Below, piece after piece: positions 22,100 to 35,208 of a stretch of DNA of 64,000 bases. The stretch is taken from contig OZ022513.1 in assembly GCA_963989385.1 (NCBI GenBank), forward strand, positions 19,141,928-19,205,927. The letters run 5' to 3'. Position numbers and translations under genes: made by a program. Position 1 is the stretch's first letter, and every line of letters begins with the position of its first letter. This stretch comes from Ctena decussata (Eukaryota > Mollusca > Bivalvia > Lucinida > Lucinidae). Under the pieces are notes generated by a model that ran no database searches, was not told the origin of the DNA, and saw only the letters and a list, made by a program, of their open reading frames with translations.

Positions 22100-25032
22100 T
22101 TAGCTCACCTGAGCCGAAGGCTCACAAGGTGAGCTTATAGTATAGGCTTGGTCCGCCGTCCGTCGTACGTCGTACGTCGTCCGTTCACACTTTTAAGCAT
22201 TAATATCTGCTAAAGTAGCTGGCCAATCTTGATCAAATTTTATGCGTAGCATGGTTGAGGTAGGAGATTGATTGCATATAGTTTTGGTACAGATTGGTTT
22301 AAAACTGTGGTTACCATGGCAACAAAAAGGTCCCATAGACTTATAATGGAGAAACTGTTGTCCGGGTCCTAGCTTCTTCATTTTTGATCGCAACTTCGTG
22401 TAACTTGCAGATATCCAGGACAGCCAAAACATCTCGGACCAGTTCGAATTTGGGCCAGGTTGGACGAATCATTACAGAGTTACTTGCCCTTGAGCGATAA
22501 ATTTTTTCCCATAGACTTATAATGAGGAAAATGTTGTCCGGGCCCTAGCTTCATCATTTTTGATTGCAACTTCTTGTAACTTGTAGATATCCAGGACCGT
22601 CAAAACATCTCGGAACAGTTCGAATTTGGGCCAGGTTGGATCGTTCATTTCAGAGTTACTTGCCCTTGAGCGATTAAATATTTTCCCATAGACTTACAAT
22701 GAGGAAAATGTTGTCCGGATCCTAGCTTCATCATTTTTGATCACAACTTCTTCAAACTTGCAGGACAGTCAAAACATCTCAGACCAGTACGAATTTGGGC
22801 CAGGTTGGATTATTTTTTTAGAGTTACTTGCCCTTGAGCGATAAAATATTTTCCCATAAACTTACCATGGAGAAAATGTTGTCCGGGCCCTAGCTTCTTC
22901 ATTTTTTATTGCAACATCTTCAAACTTGCAGGTATCCAGGACAGCCAAAACATCTCGGACCAGTTCGAATTTGGGCCAGGTTGGATTATTCATTTCAGAG
23001 TTACTTGCCCTTGAGCGATAAAATATTTTCCCATAGACTTATAATGGGGAAAATGTTGTCCGGGCCCTAGCTTCTTCATTTTTGATTGCAACTTCTAGTA
23101 ACTTGCAGGTATCCAGGACAGTCAAAGCATAATGGACCAGTTCGAATTTGGACCAGGTTGGATCATTCATTTCAGAGTTACTTGCCCTTGAACGATAAAA
23201 TATTTTCTCACAGACTTCGGGAACAAGCTGCTCACTCGGTTGGGCATATGTTCTCTGTATCTTGATTATTAGTAATCTTAGTTGTTTCCAACTATGGTTT
23301 GAGGGCTGGATTTGGATTTTGATTGTTTCAGTTCCTGGTCTTTGCATACTTTTTACTTTTTCTAATGGGGAAAATGTTGTCCAGGCCATAGCTCCTTCAT
23401 TTTTGATCGCAGCCACTTGAAACTTGCAGGTATTCAGGATGGCTAAAACATCTCGGACCTTTTCGAATGTGGGCCAGGTTGGATTATTATCCCCTCGCAC
23501 AACGAATTTGTGGAGGGGATATAGGGTCTGTCCCGTATGTACGTTCGTATGTATGCAAGTATGTTCACCTTTTGTCATCGCTCTAGCTACCTCATTTATT
23601 ATATAATTTTGATATAAGTTCACACAAATATTCGGTATGACATTACCTCGAACGAGTTTGCATTTCAGCATGATGGGGTCAAGGTCAAGGTCACAGTGGC
23701 TATTTTTAGAAAAACTTTGTTATCACTCTAGCGCCTTCATTTGTGGACCGATTTCGATTTAACTTCACACAAGTGATAAGTATGGCAATATCTTAGGCAA
23801 GTTTGCATTTCAGTGTTCTGGGGTCAAGGTCAAGGACACAGTGGCTATTTTCAGAAAAAAAACATTGTCATTGCATTAGCGCCTTCATTTATGGACCAAA
23901 TTCGATTTAATTTCACACAAGTGATTGGTATTACAATATCTTGGACAAGTTCGCATTTCAGCGTTCTGGGGTCAAGGTCACAGTGGCTATTTTAAGAAAA
24001 CTTTGTCATCGCTCAAGCGCCTTCATTTATGGGCCGATTTTGATTAAAACTTCACAAAAATGTTTAGTATGACAATATCTTGAATAAGTTTGCGTTTCAG
24101 CATCCTAAGGTCAATGTCAAGGTCACAGTGGCTATTTTTAGAAAAACTCTGTCATCATTTTAGTGCCTTCATTTATGGAATGATTTCGATTGTACTTAAC
24201 ATAAGTGATAAGTATGATAATATCTTGGACAAGAACGCGTTTTAGCGTTCTGGGGTCAAGGTGAAGGACACAGTGGCTATTTTGAGAAAAACTTTGTCAT
24301 CGCTGTAGCATCTTCATTTAAGGACCAAATTTGATTTAATTTCACACAAGTGATTGGTATTACAATATTTTGGACAAGTTCGCGTTTCAGCATTCTGAGG
24401 TCAAGGTCAAGGTCACAGTTGCTGTTTTTAGAAAAACTCTGTCATCCCTCTAGCTCTTTCATTTATGGACCGATTTTGATTAAAACTTCACACAAATGTT
24501 TAATATGACAGCATCTAGAACAAGCTCGCATTTCAGCGTCCTAAGATCAATGTCAAGGTCACAGTGGCTATTAATAGAAAAACATTTTCATCGCTCTAGT
24601 GCTTTCATTTATGGACCATTTTCGATTTAACCCCACACAAGTGATAAGTATAGCAATATCTGGACAAGTTTGCGTTTCAGCATTCTGGGGTCAAGATCAA
24701 GGTCACAGTGGCTATTTTTAGAAAAACTTTGTCACCGCTCAAGTGCCTTCATTTATGGACAGATTTTTTATGCCCCCGTGACGATAGTCAGGGGGCATTA
24801 AGATTTGCCCCTGTCTGCCGTCTGACCATCTGTCCATCCTTTTGTCACACTTTGTGGTATAGAGTTTGTGTAATCAACTTCTACAGTTTTCAATGGATCT
24901 TTTTCTAACTTTGCATGCACCTTGTGGACATATTTGACAGTTTCAAACTATCAGGTTTGTTCAGTTGATGATCCTCATTTTACCTTTCACCTTTTACTCA
25001 GGTGAGCGGCTCAGGGCCTCATGGCCCTCTTG
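22100..25032. repeat. Composite array element with three head modules
   Basis: Starts with the hairpin AGCTCACCTGAGCC/GGCTCA and CGTCCGT-type repeats, ends GGTGAGCGGCTCAGGGCC then GGCCCTCTTG. Part 1 (22190-23480) has about seven units of about 178 bp (CATAGACTTATAATGAGGAA and TTACTTGCCCTTGAGCGAT blocks). Part 2 starts with its own hairpin (ATCCCCTCGCACAACG ... GTGGAGGGGAT, about 23489-23521) and has seven or eight units of about 170 bp (AAGGTCACAGTGGCTATTTT). Part 3 starts with another hairpin (TGCCCCCGTGACGATAG / GGGGGCA, about 24770). This looks like array elements nested in array elements. The 630-bp open frame across 23039-23671 is an array artefact. Confidence 0.75.
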
Positions 25033-28000
25033 TTGGGCTGTCTCATCTAAAAAGATTTTCAGCATAAATGGCTTTAGTCACAGTTTGTCTCAGATTATTT
25101 CACAATAAAACTCTTTTTCTCAGGTAAATTACACTGTTAACAAATGTCACAGTTGTTTCAGTCCAGGGATGGGCAATTTTTTTCATTGTCACAGTTGTTA
25201 CACTTGTCGTGTTTTTTTTTTTTTTTTGCTGTCTCATCAAAATAGAATTTCAGCATAAATTGTTTAAGTCACAGTTTGTCTCAGTTTGTTACACAATGAA
25301 ACTCTTTATCTTAGGTAAAATACACTGTCTACAAATGTCACAGTTGTTTCAACCCAGGGATGAGCCATTTTTTTTCATTGTCACACTTGTTACAAATGTC
25401 GCGCTTTTTTTGGCTGTATAACCAAGAAATATTTTAGCCATAAACTGTTTAAGTCACAGTTCGTCTCAGTTTGTTTCACAATGAAACTCTTTTTCTCATT
25501 TAAAATACACTGTCTACAAATGTCACAGTTGTTGCAGACCAAGGATGGGCCAATTTTTTTCATTGTCACACTTGTTACACTTGTCGCGCTTTTTTTTTTT
25601 TTTTTTGGCTGTATCACCAAGAAAAATTTTAGCCATAAACTGTTTAAGTCACAGTTTGTCTCAGTTTGTTTCACAATGAAACCTTTTTTCTCATTTAAAA
25701 TACATTGTCTACAAATGTCACAGTTGTTTCAGACCAGGGATGGGCCAATTTTTTCATTGTCCCACTTGTTACACCTGTCGCGCTTTTTTTGGCTGTCTCA
25801 CCAAAAAAGATTTTCAGCATAAATGTTTTAGTCACAGTTTGTCTCAGTTTGTTTCACAATGAAACACTTTTTCTCATTTAAAATACATTGTCTACAAATG
25901 TCACAGTTGTTGCAGACCAAGGATGGGCCAATTTTTTTCATTGTCACACTTGTTACACTTGTCGCGCTGTTTTGGCTGTATCAACAAGAAATATTTTAGC
26001 CATAAACTGTTTAAGTCACAGTTTGTCTCAGTTTGTTTCACAATGAAACTCTTTTTCTCATTTAAAATACATTGTCTACAAATTTCACAGTTGTTTCAGA
26101 CCAGGGATGGGCCAATTTTTTTTCATTGTCCCACTTGTTACACTTGCCGCGCTTTTTTTGGCTGTCTCACCAAAAAAGATTTTCAGCATAAATATTTTAG
26201 TCACAGTTTGTCTCAGTTTGTTTCACAATGAAACACTTTTTCTCATTTAAAATACATTGTCTACAAATGTCACAGTTGTTGCAGACCAAGGATGGGCCAA
26301 TGTTTTTCATTGTCGCACTTGTTACACTTGTCGTGCTGTTTTGGTTGTATCACCAAGAAATATTTTAGCCATAAACTGTTTAAGTCAAAGTTTGTCTCAG
26401 TTTGTTTCACAATGAAACTCTTTTTCTCATTTAAAATACATTGTCTACAAATGTCAGTTGTTTCAGACCAGGGATGGGCCAATTTTTTTCATTGTCCCAC
26501 TTGTTACACTTGTCGCGCTTTTTTTGGCTGTCTCACCAAAAAAGATTTTCAGCATAAACGTTTTAGTCACAGTTTGTCTCAGTTTGTTTCACAATGAAAC
26601 TCTTTTTCTCATTTAAAATACATTGTCTACAAATGTCACAGTTGTTGCAGACCAGGGATGGGCCAATTTTTTTCATTGTCACACTTATTACAAATGTCAC
26701 GCTTTTTTTGGCTGTCTCATTAAAAACAATTTAATCCATATACTGTTTAAGTCACAGTTTGTCTCAGTTTGTTTCACAATGAAACTCTTTTTCTCATTTA
26801 AAATACATTGTCTACAAATGTCACAGTTGTTGCAGACCAAGGATGGGCCAATTTTTTTCATTGTCACACTTGTTACACTTGTCGTGCTGTTTTGGTTGTA
26901 TCACCAAGAAATATTTTAGCCATAAACTGTTTAAGTCACAGTTTGTCTCAGTTTGTTTCACAATGAAACTCTTTTTCTCATTTAAAATACATTGTCTACA
27001 AATGTCAGTTGTTTCAGACCAAGGATGGGCCAATTTTTTTCATTGTCCCACTTGTTACACTTGTCGCGCTTTTTTTGGCTGTCTCACCAAAAAAGATTTT
27101 CAGCATAAATGTTTTAGTCACAGTTTGTCTCAGTTTGTTTCACAATGAAACTCTTTTTCTCATTTAAAATACATTGTCTACAAATGTCACAGTTGTTGCA
27201 GACCAAGGATGGGCCAATTTTTTTCATTGTCACACTTGTTACACTTGTCGTGCTGTTTTGGTTGTATCACCAAGAAATATTTTAGACATAAACTGTTTAA
27301 GTCACAGTTTGTCTCAGTTTGTTTCACAATGAAACTCTTTTTCTCATTTAAAATACATTGTCTACAAATGTCAGTTGTTTCAGACCAGGGATGGGCCAAT
27401 TTTTTTCATTGTCCCACTTGTTACACTTGTCGCGCTTTTTTTGGCTGTCTCACCAAAAAAGATTTTCAGCATAAATGTTTTAGTCACAGTTTGTCTCAGT
27501 TTGTTTCACAATGAAACTCTTTTTCTCATTTAAAATACATTGTCTACAAATGTCACAGTTGTTGCAGACCAGGGATGGGCCAATTTTTTTCATTGTCACA
27601 CTTGTTACACTTGTCGTGCTGTTTTGGTTGTATCACCAAGAAATATTTTAGCCATAAACTGTTTAAGTCAAAGTTTGTCTCAGTTTGTTTCACAATGAAA
27701 CTCTTTTTCTCATTTAAAATACATTGTCTACAAATGTCAGTTGTTTCAGACCAGGGATGGGCCAATTTTTTTCATTGTCCCACTTGTTACACTTGTCGCG
27801 CTTTTTTTGGCTGTCTCACCAAAAAAGATTTTCAGCATAAACGTTTTAGTCACAGTTTGTCTCAGTTTGTTTCACAATGAAACTCTTTTTCTCATTTAAA
27901 ATACATTGTCTACAAATGTCACAGTTGTTGCAGACCAGGGATGGGCCAATTTTTTTCATTGTCACACTTATTACAAATGTCACGCTTTTTTTGGCTGTCT

Positions 28001-28925
28001 CATTAAAAACGATTTAATCCATATACTGTTTAAGTCACAGTTTGTCTCAGTTTGTTTCACAATGAAACTCTTTTTCTCATTTAAAATACATTGTCTACAA
28101 ATGTCACAGTTGTTGCAGACCAAGGATGGGCCAATTTTTTTCATTGTCACACTTGTTACACTTGTCGTGCTGTTTTGGTTGTATCACCAAGAAATATTTT
28201 AGCCATAAACTGTTTAAGTCACAGTTTGTCTCAGTTTGTTTCACAATGAAATTCTTTTTCTCATTTAAAATACATTGTCTACAAATGTCAGTTGTTTCAG
28301 ACCAGGGATGGGCCAATTTTTTTCATTGTCCCACTTGTTACACTTGTCGCGCTTTTTTTTGGCTGTCTCACCAAAAAAGATTTTCAGCATAAATGTTTTA
28401 GTCACAGTTTGTCTCAGTTTGTTTCACAATGAAACTCTTTTTCTCATTTAAAATACATTGTCTACAAATGTCACAGTTGTTGCAGACCAAGGATGGGCCA
28501 ATTTTTTTCATTGTCACACTTGTTACACTTGTCGTGCTGTTTTGGTTGTATCACCAAGAAATATTTTAGCCATAAACTGTTTAAGTCACAGTTTGTCTCA
28601 GTTTGTTTCACAATGAAACTCTTTTTCTCATTTAAAATACATTGTCTACAAATGTCAGTTGTTTCAGACCAGGGATGGGCCAATTTTTTTCATTGTCCCA
28701 CTTGTTACACTTGTCGCGCTTTTTTTGGCTGTCTCACCAAAAAAGATTTTCAGCATAAATGTTTTAGTCACAGTTTGTCTCAGTTTGTTTCACAATGAAA
28801 CTCTTTTTCTCATTTAAAATACACTGTCTACAAATGTCACAGTTGTTGCAGACCAAGGATGGGCCAATTTTTTTCATTGTCACACTTGTTACACTTGTCG
28901 CGCTTTTTTTTTTTTTTGGCTGTAT
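25033..28925. repeat. 183-bp satellite array, about 21 monomers, with higher-order structure
   Basis: The GATGGGCCAATTTTTTTCAT block recurs about every 183 bp (for example 26842, 27026, 27208, 27390, 27574). Two monomer types alternate: one with TGTATCACCAAGAAATATTT, the other with TGTCTCACCAAAAAAGATTT, giving a 366-bp dimer. A larger block of about 1283 bp (seven monomers) is also duplicated: 26270 onward matches 27553 onward, and 26821 matches 28104. Left-edge monomers are more diverged. All ORFs of about 70-100 codons in it repeat with the monomer and are not genes. Confidence 0.95.
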
Positions 28926-29040
28926 CACTGGACAGCATTGACCCAGTGTTGTTTCAAAGTTGCCTGCTTGCAGGGTCTGTTATGTGCTGTGAGAGCTTGA
29001 TATATACACACACAAACACACACACACACACACACACAGA
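28926..29040. repeat. Satellite right border and CA microsatellite
   Basis: After the last T-tract the satellite gives way to unique sequence and a CA-rich microsatellite (about 29004-29038), which is also the left edge of the duplicated block that follows. Confidence 0.75.
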
Positions 29041-30075
29041 GTCCATAGGTCCACTTGCACTATCACAAAATGGTTAGCACTCTGAGTAGGTAAGAAAATA
29101 TTAGCCTTTTAAACGTAAACAATCCAAAGGGCAAAATGGAAGAAAAGGGCGGCAGACTAATATTGGAAGTCGGGTGGTTTCGAATTTGATAACCGACTAC
29201 CTCCGGTCCAACCATACTATTATATAGGTTTAGTATGTATATAAACCTGTCATTTTTACTGACAACAACTGGGTGAGTTATAAATTTGCATAATAGTCAG
29301 CTTATTTTTAAAGCACTGGAACATATATATAGCTGGATGCAATCTTTTATGATATAGTCTCCTAAGAATTTGAAAATTATACAATCCTAACAGGTTCCAT
29401 GGATAAATTATTAAGCATCAATCTAGCGTAAATCTTAGATTTATTTGAAGTTTGCTGCTAAATATATCAGTTTGTATAATAGCTATGCAGTTGATTCTGG
29501 AATACCAGTATTTATTTTTACCCAGCTGGGATAACCATGATCTATATATAGCTTATACATTCTTTAGAATGGAAGGACACACAGTGCTAGGTGTATGCAA
29601 CTGTGGATAAGTTCCACTGAGCCACCTGGGGAACATCGTTAAGAGAATTGAAACAACAACAACACTTCTATAGAGGGGAATAACATTTATGACTTCCTGT
29701 TTTGCTCCCCTGAACACCAAATTGGAGCCTGCTGGTAGAGGAGCAAGTTCTTTCCTTTAAGAGTTTACCTCCTATTAAGTAGGCCTTTGGGAAGGGGTTG
29801 GGGGAATTATTTCCTTTTAGAGTTTAGCCCAATTAAGAAAGTCCCGGGGTGTGTATGTGGATGGGGTCTATTATTTTATACTTCCTGTTGCAGAGCCCAG
29901 TTATATTATTATTAATAAGTAGTTTTGGTAAGAAAAGTGTGTGTGTACACCCATTTAATCTGATCATGTTAAAGCATTAACCTTTTTCTTTCCTAAATAA
30001 TTCTGTCTTTTGAATGTTCATTATTCAGGAGAGGTCACAAATGGTTCATTATGAGCTTTCTCATATGAAAATGCA
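29041..30075. repeat. Non-coding duplicated block, copy 1
   Basis: Collinear with 30645-31765 (shared landmarks: GGTTAGCACT, AGGTAAGAAAATATTAGCC, CAACCATACTAT-ATATAGGT and ACACACAGTGC blocks). The copies start at CA microsatellites and differ by many small indels. No coding exon recognised. Its middle part also resembles 42385-42920. Confidence 0.85.
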
Positions 30076-30141
30076 CTGTTTGCATATACAATAATCTGGT
30101 AGGGGTATGAGGGGTTTCATGTTAAAAAGTACATGGAAACA

Positions 30142-30332
30142 CAAGGGCGTAGCTACGTATACGGCAAATACGCAAGTGCGTATTGGAATTTTGTCAAAAT
30201 TGACAAAATTTTATAAATTAGACAAGATTTCATTACCAATTACCAAAGTGGCTGAAATACGAGCTTTCCTTTCAAGAAGTAGAGCATAAAACATGGTTGT
30301 GCGTATCATGAAATTGCCCCTAGTTAAGCCCC
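30142..30332. mobile_element. hAT-type MITE with 8-bp duplication
   Basis: Ends CAAGGGCGTAGCTACG and TAGTTAAGCCCC form imperfect TIRs. The 8-bp direct repeat TGGAAACA flanks it (30134-30141, 30333-30340). The GGGCGTAGCTA end and 8-bp duplication are typical of hAT elements. The internal TTTTGTCAAAATTGACAAAA palindrome is shared with 58487-58709. Confidence 0.88.
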
Positions 30333-30340
30333 TGGAAACA

Positions 30341-30535
30341 TGAGCCGCGACACGAGAAAACCAACTGAGTGGTTATGCACCCAGCACAGGCTCAGATCAG
30401 CCTGGGCATCCACCCAGTCTGATCAGAGTCTTCTCTGTCTGCATGAAGCCCTCAGCTACCCTTTAAGTGCACAGCAAAGAATCTGATCAGACTGGGCGTA
30501 CAACCACTTTGTTGGTTTTCTTGTGTCGCGGCTCA
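30341..30535. mobile_element. TGAGCCGCGACACGAG foldback MITE
   Basis: Relative of 3290-3527. It begins directly at the right target duplication of the hAT MITE at 30142-30332. Inverted ends with AAAACCAAC and AGATCAGCCTGGGCATCC blocks; CA flanks both sides. Confidence 0.85.
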
Positions 30536-30596
30536 CATGCCTTAACTCCAAACTCCGTAATGGTTTCTGAAATTTTCACCCTCCCCTTCCTCACAT

Positions 30597-30638
<42 letters not shown>

Positions 30639-30640
30639 GT
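30597..30640. repeat. CA microsatellite
   Basis: About twenty CA dinucleotides at the left edge of the second duplicated block. Confidence 0.95.
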
Positions 30641-30644
30641 CCAC

Positions 30645-31765
30645 TTACACACACAAGTCGACTTGCATTATCACACATGAAATGGTTAGCACTACGAGTA
30701 GGTAAGAAAATATTAGCCTTATAAATGAAAAAGTAAATAATCAGATGACCAAACCAAAGGGCAAAATGAAAAAAAAAGGGCGGCAGACTAATATTGGAAG
30801 TCGGGTGGTTTCGAATTAGATAACCGACTACCTCCGGTCCAACCATACTATCATATAGGTTTAGTATGTATATAAACCTGTCATTTTTACTGACAACAAC
30901 TGGGTGAGTTATAAGTTTGCATAATTTCTGTCAGAAATAGTCAGCTTACTTTTAAAGCACTGAAACTTTTCAGTGTGTTTTTGTATAGCTGGATGCAATC
31001 TTAATTATAGTCTGGTAAGAATCTGAAAATTTCAAAATCCTAAAAAGTTGTATGGATAACTTATTAAGTATAATCTAGCATAAATCTTAGATTCATTTGA
31101 AGTTTGGTGCTAAATATAAGGATATAAATATATCTGTTTGTATATATAGCCATGTAGTTGATCTGGAATACCAGTATTTATTTTTACTCAGCTGGGATAA
31201 CCATGATCTATATAAAGCTTATACATGTTTTCCTGCCTCTTCTTTAGAATGGAAGGACACACAGTGCCAGGTGTGTGCAACTATGGATACATTCAGCTGA
31301 GCCACCTGGGGAACATTGTTAAGAAAATTGAAACAACAACACTTCTATAGAGGGAAATAACATTTGTGATTTCCGGTTTGGTTCCCTGAACACCAAAAGT
31401 CCTTCCAAAATGGCGTCTACTGCTAGTGGAGCAAATTCTTTCCCTTAAGAGTTTACCCCCCCCCCCCCCCCATTAAGTAGGTCTTTGGGAAGGGGGGAAT
31501 TCTTTCCTTTAAGAGTTTGGCCCAATTAGGAACGTCCCGGGGTGTGTTTGTGGATGGGGTCTATTATTTTATACTTCCTGTTGCAGAGCCCAGTAATATT
31601 ATTATTAATAAGTAGTTTTGGTAAGAAAAGTGTGTGTGTACACCCATTTAATCTGATCATGTTAAAACATTAACCTTTTCTTGCCTTTTGAATGTTCATT
31701 ATTCAGGAAAAGTAATTATAACCAGGTGTAAAGTCACAAATGGTTCATTATGAGCTGTGGAATTA
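30645..31765. repeat. Non-coding duplicated block, copy 2
   Basis: Direct copy of 29041-30075. It carries a C homopolymer run at about 31456-31471 where copy 1 has ordinary sequence. No gene seen. Confidence 0.85.
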
Positions 31766-32396
31766 TAGAATTCCCAGATCCATAATTGTTTATGCGAGCT
31801 CGGAAGGGTGGGTGCAAGCTCTGATCAGATATACTGAGCTGAATCTTCTTATCACGTGACATTGCTGATATTTATACGTATCCTGTAAATAGGCTCCAAT
31901 ATGGTAGTGCTTTGCAACTGGATTTTTTTGAAGACAGAAGTTTAGCATCTTCTTTGCTTTAAATAAAAGTCCCCCCACACCACCCCCCCCCCCCCCCAAT
32001 CAATTATGGATGTAGGAAGCTAGATAGCTGTCAGTTTTTAACAAGAAGTCAGTTTAGCTTTCTTGTCTAAACTGGCATGCTTAATCTGATCTATGCAAAG
32101 TACAAACATGCATGATAGTACTTAAGTACAATGTGTAGTTTTATATACAAGGACGTATTCTATATTAGTAGGATTGGACTGGAGGTAGTTGGTTATCAGA
32201 GTTTGAAACAAACTGACTACCAGCATTTGTCTGATCACCTTCTTTTTATTGCTGGCTAATTTTCCATGTTCTTTTTTTCTCACCACAGCCGTTGCCTCTG
32301 ACGTTTATGGTTTTAAAATCCACTTTAATTACATTCTTTATTCCTTTCAAACCAATCAAAGTATAAAAATAATACCCTTTATCATATGGCGTCGCT
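31766..32396. other. No gene seen
   Basis: Contains a C-rich tract (31975-31998) and, at about 32150-32230, an inverted, diverged copy of the GATAACCGACTACCTCCGGT segment found at 29190 and 30820. Confidence 0.5.
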
Positions 32397-34485
32397 GTTA
32401 TTGTCACCCGATGTAGGCGGAGGGGGACTATAGAAATGACCCTCGTCCGTCCGTGTGTCCGTCCGTCCGTCCGTACGTCCGTCCGTCAACAATTGCGTCG
32501 ACCCTAGTGTTAAGTCCATTTCTCGCAAACTTAGATACCTACAATCAGCAAACCTGGCACAAAGCTTCTTCTAAGAATGTTCATGAAGGCTGTTGCTCTT
32601 ATTTTTACCCTTGACCTATATGTTATGATCTGCTGACTTTGTAAAACTGTCCATCAACAATCAGTCGACCCTTGGGTCGACCCTAGCATTTAAGTCTATT
32701 TCTCGCAAACTATGATACGTACGATCATCAAACCTGTCATAAAGCTTCTTCTAAGAATGTTCTCGAGGACTGTTACTCTTATTTTTACCCTTGACCTATA
32801 TTTCATGCTCTGCTGACTTCGTAAAACTGTCCATCAACAATTGCGTCGACCCTAGCGTTTAAGTCCATTTCTCGCAAATCTTGATACCTACAATCATCAA
32901 ACCTGGCATAAAGCTTCTTCTGAGAATGTTCTCAAGGGTTGTTGCTCTTATATTTACCTTGACCTATTTTCATGCTTTGCTGACTTTGTAAATTTTTTAT
33001 TCAAAATTGTGTCCATTTCTAACAAACTATGATACCTAGAATCATCAAACCTGGCATCAAGTTTTTTCTTAGAATGTTCTTGAGTGCTGTTGCAATTAAT
33101 TTACTTTTGACATGTTTTTAATACTTTGCTGACTTTGCAAAATTTTACACCCATATTTGTGTTGGCCCTTGCGTTTTAGTCCTTTTGTCTTGAAGTATGA
33201 TACCTGTAGTCATCACACCTGGCGTAAAGTTTCTCTTTGGAGTGTTCATGAGGGATGTTGCAGTTATTCCTACCCTTGACCTATATTTTATGCTCTTCTG
33301 ACTCAGTAAAATTTTACATCCAAAATTGTGATGACCCAAGCATTCTTGTCCATTTCTCATACACATTCTTTTTAATTATAGTCTTTACTACTGTGGAAGC
33401 GCAATGCAGGTGCGACATAGCATTCCGCGGAATTCTTGTTAATGGAGTTACGGCCCTTGCTGACTCAGACCTTGTCCCCGCAACTCCTGCCACATCTTTT
33501 ATCAGATTGACTTGAAATTGTGCAGAATGTTTCAACATGATCTGAAAATGTGCATGTGATTTTTGGAATTTCAATTGTCCTATATTTTACAAAGTTATGG
33601 CCCTTTGTCGTTTTTGGCATTTTTTCAACTTTTGAACCGTTTGACCGAGAGAGCTGAAATTTGGTATGCTGTTAGCATTTGGTAAATTGAGTATTCTGAT
33701 TATTGTTAGGATATGCTAAATTTATTAGTGACATAGTTATTCCCCTTTCATAGATAAAAGACATTCACTTAAAGGTAAAGGGATAACTCAAGAACTATTC
33801 ATATTAATGGGCTGAATTTTCATAAATGCATTGTTCATTTTTCATCAGATTCATATTAGGAGGATTATGGCCCTTGTTATTTTGTTATTGGGTATACAGT
33901 CTTGATGTTTTGGGCATTCTGTAAGGGCCTAAAGTTTCAGTAACCTGATTTTACATATATACGCCCAGTTCTGAACTTAAGTATTTTATAACCTCATAGA
34001 GGCCCAGTAAGTGGGGTATATGTCTCTGCTTATGCTTTAATTATTATTTGCTTACCAGGTTCTGTTATACACATATTTTCTGGTTTTACACATAAATGCC
34101 CCTTTCTAAACTTAAGTATTTTATAACTTCGTAGAGGCCCAGTAATTGTGCTTCAGTTATTATTTGCTGACCAGGTTCTGTAATACACATATTTTCTGTT
34201 TTTGGCCATATAGTTACTCTGGAACTGAATAAAGAGGTGCAGTTTGTGACACATTTCAAACGTCGGGTGACACTTGGCAGATGGCCTTTTATATTCAGTG
34301 GATAACGTCATGTCATAAAAAGCGTATGACCACACGACGTGTAATAACACTTCGGCACGGACACGTAACGTCATTGACAATGTCTGTGTCAACAATGCGT
34401 TTCCTCATTGAAATAATGTTCATTTTGAAGGCGATAAAATCCCATTTGAAAGGGTCATATTATAAACAGAATCTTACACTCATGG
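32397..34485. repeat. Array element with CCGTCCGTCC head
   Basis: Head GGCGGAGGGGGACTATAGAA then GTCCGTCC repeats (32440-32490). About five units of about 175 bp follow (CATTTCTCGCAAACT, CATCAAACCTGGCATAAAG), reaching 33400. Then a different unit type appears (GGAATTCTTGTTAATGGAGT, TTATGGCCCTTGTTATTTTG) to about 34480. No gene. Confidence 0.7.
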
Positions 34486-34488
34486 TCA

Positions 34489-35086
34489 TTATACCCCCGG
34501 CATATATGCCGGAGGTATATAGCATTCGTCCGATTCCGTTCGTCTGTTTGTTTGTCCATCTGTCCGTCCGTCTCTCCGTCTGTCCGTCCGCGAGTTAACA
34601 TTTGCGTTAAAGTTTTGCGTGAAAGTTTTTTGAGATCTTATATTATCCAAACCGTTTGTTAGATTGGGCTTATATTTGGCATGATGATAGATAATGGTCC
34701 AAACTTTTATGCTGTGCCACCCCAACCAATGTATGTGACCTACAGGTCAAGGTCATGGACTTGAACTTTTCATGTTAAAGTTTTTGAGGTCTCTATATAG
34801 TTGAAAGTCTTTGTTGAGTTGGGTTGCTGTTTGGCATGATGATAGATGATGGTTCAAAGTTTTATTCAGTACCATCTCCATCCATGCCTGTGACCTAGAG
34901 GTCAAGGTCACAGACTTGGACTTTTCATGTTAAAGTTTTGTGTTAAAGTTTTTAAGATCCTATATCATCCAAACACTTTTTTCAGTTTGGATAATATCTC
35001 CAAAGTTTTATTTTGTACCATCTTACACATGCCTGTGACCTGGGGGTCAAGGTCATGGACATATACATGTACATTTTCAGCTATTT
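34489..35086. repeat. Array element with ATACCCCCGGCATATATGCC head
   Basis: The head is a hairpin TACCCCCGGCATATATGCCG ... GGAGGTATA plus GTCCGTCCG repeats. About three units of about 176 bp follow, each with a GTGACCTACAGGTCAAGGTC-like block. Confidence 0.7.
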
Positions 35087-35208
35087 TTAGCTCACCTGAG
35101 CACAAAGTGCTCAGGGTGAGCTTTTGGGATACCCTGATGTCCGGACGTCCGTCAACTTTTGCTTGTGTACACTCTAGCGGGCACAGTTTTGATCCAATCT
35201 TTATGAAA

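Noticed and set aside
23039..23671. 210-codon open frame on the minus strand
   Set aside because: It spans several units of the 178-bp array, its sequence repeats with the unit, and it matches no domain known to me.
25033..28925. CRISPR-like regular repeats
   Set aside because: Monomers of 183 bp without unique spacers in a eukaryotic context; this is a satellite.
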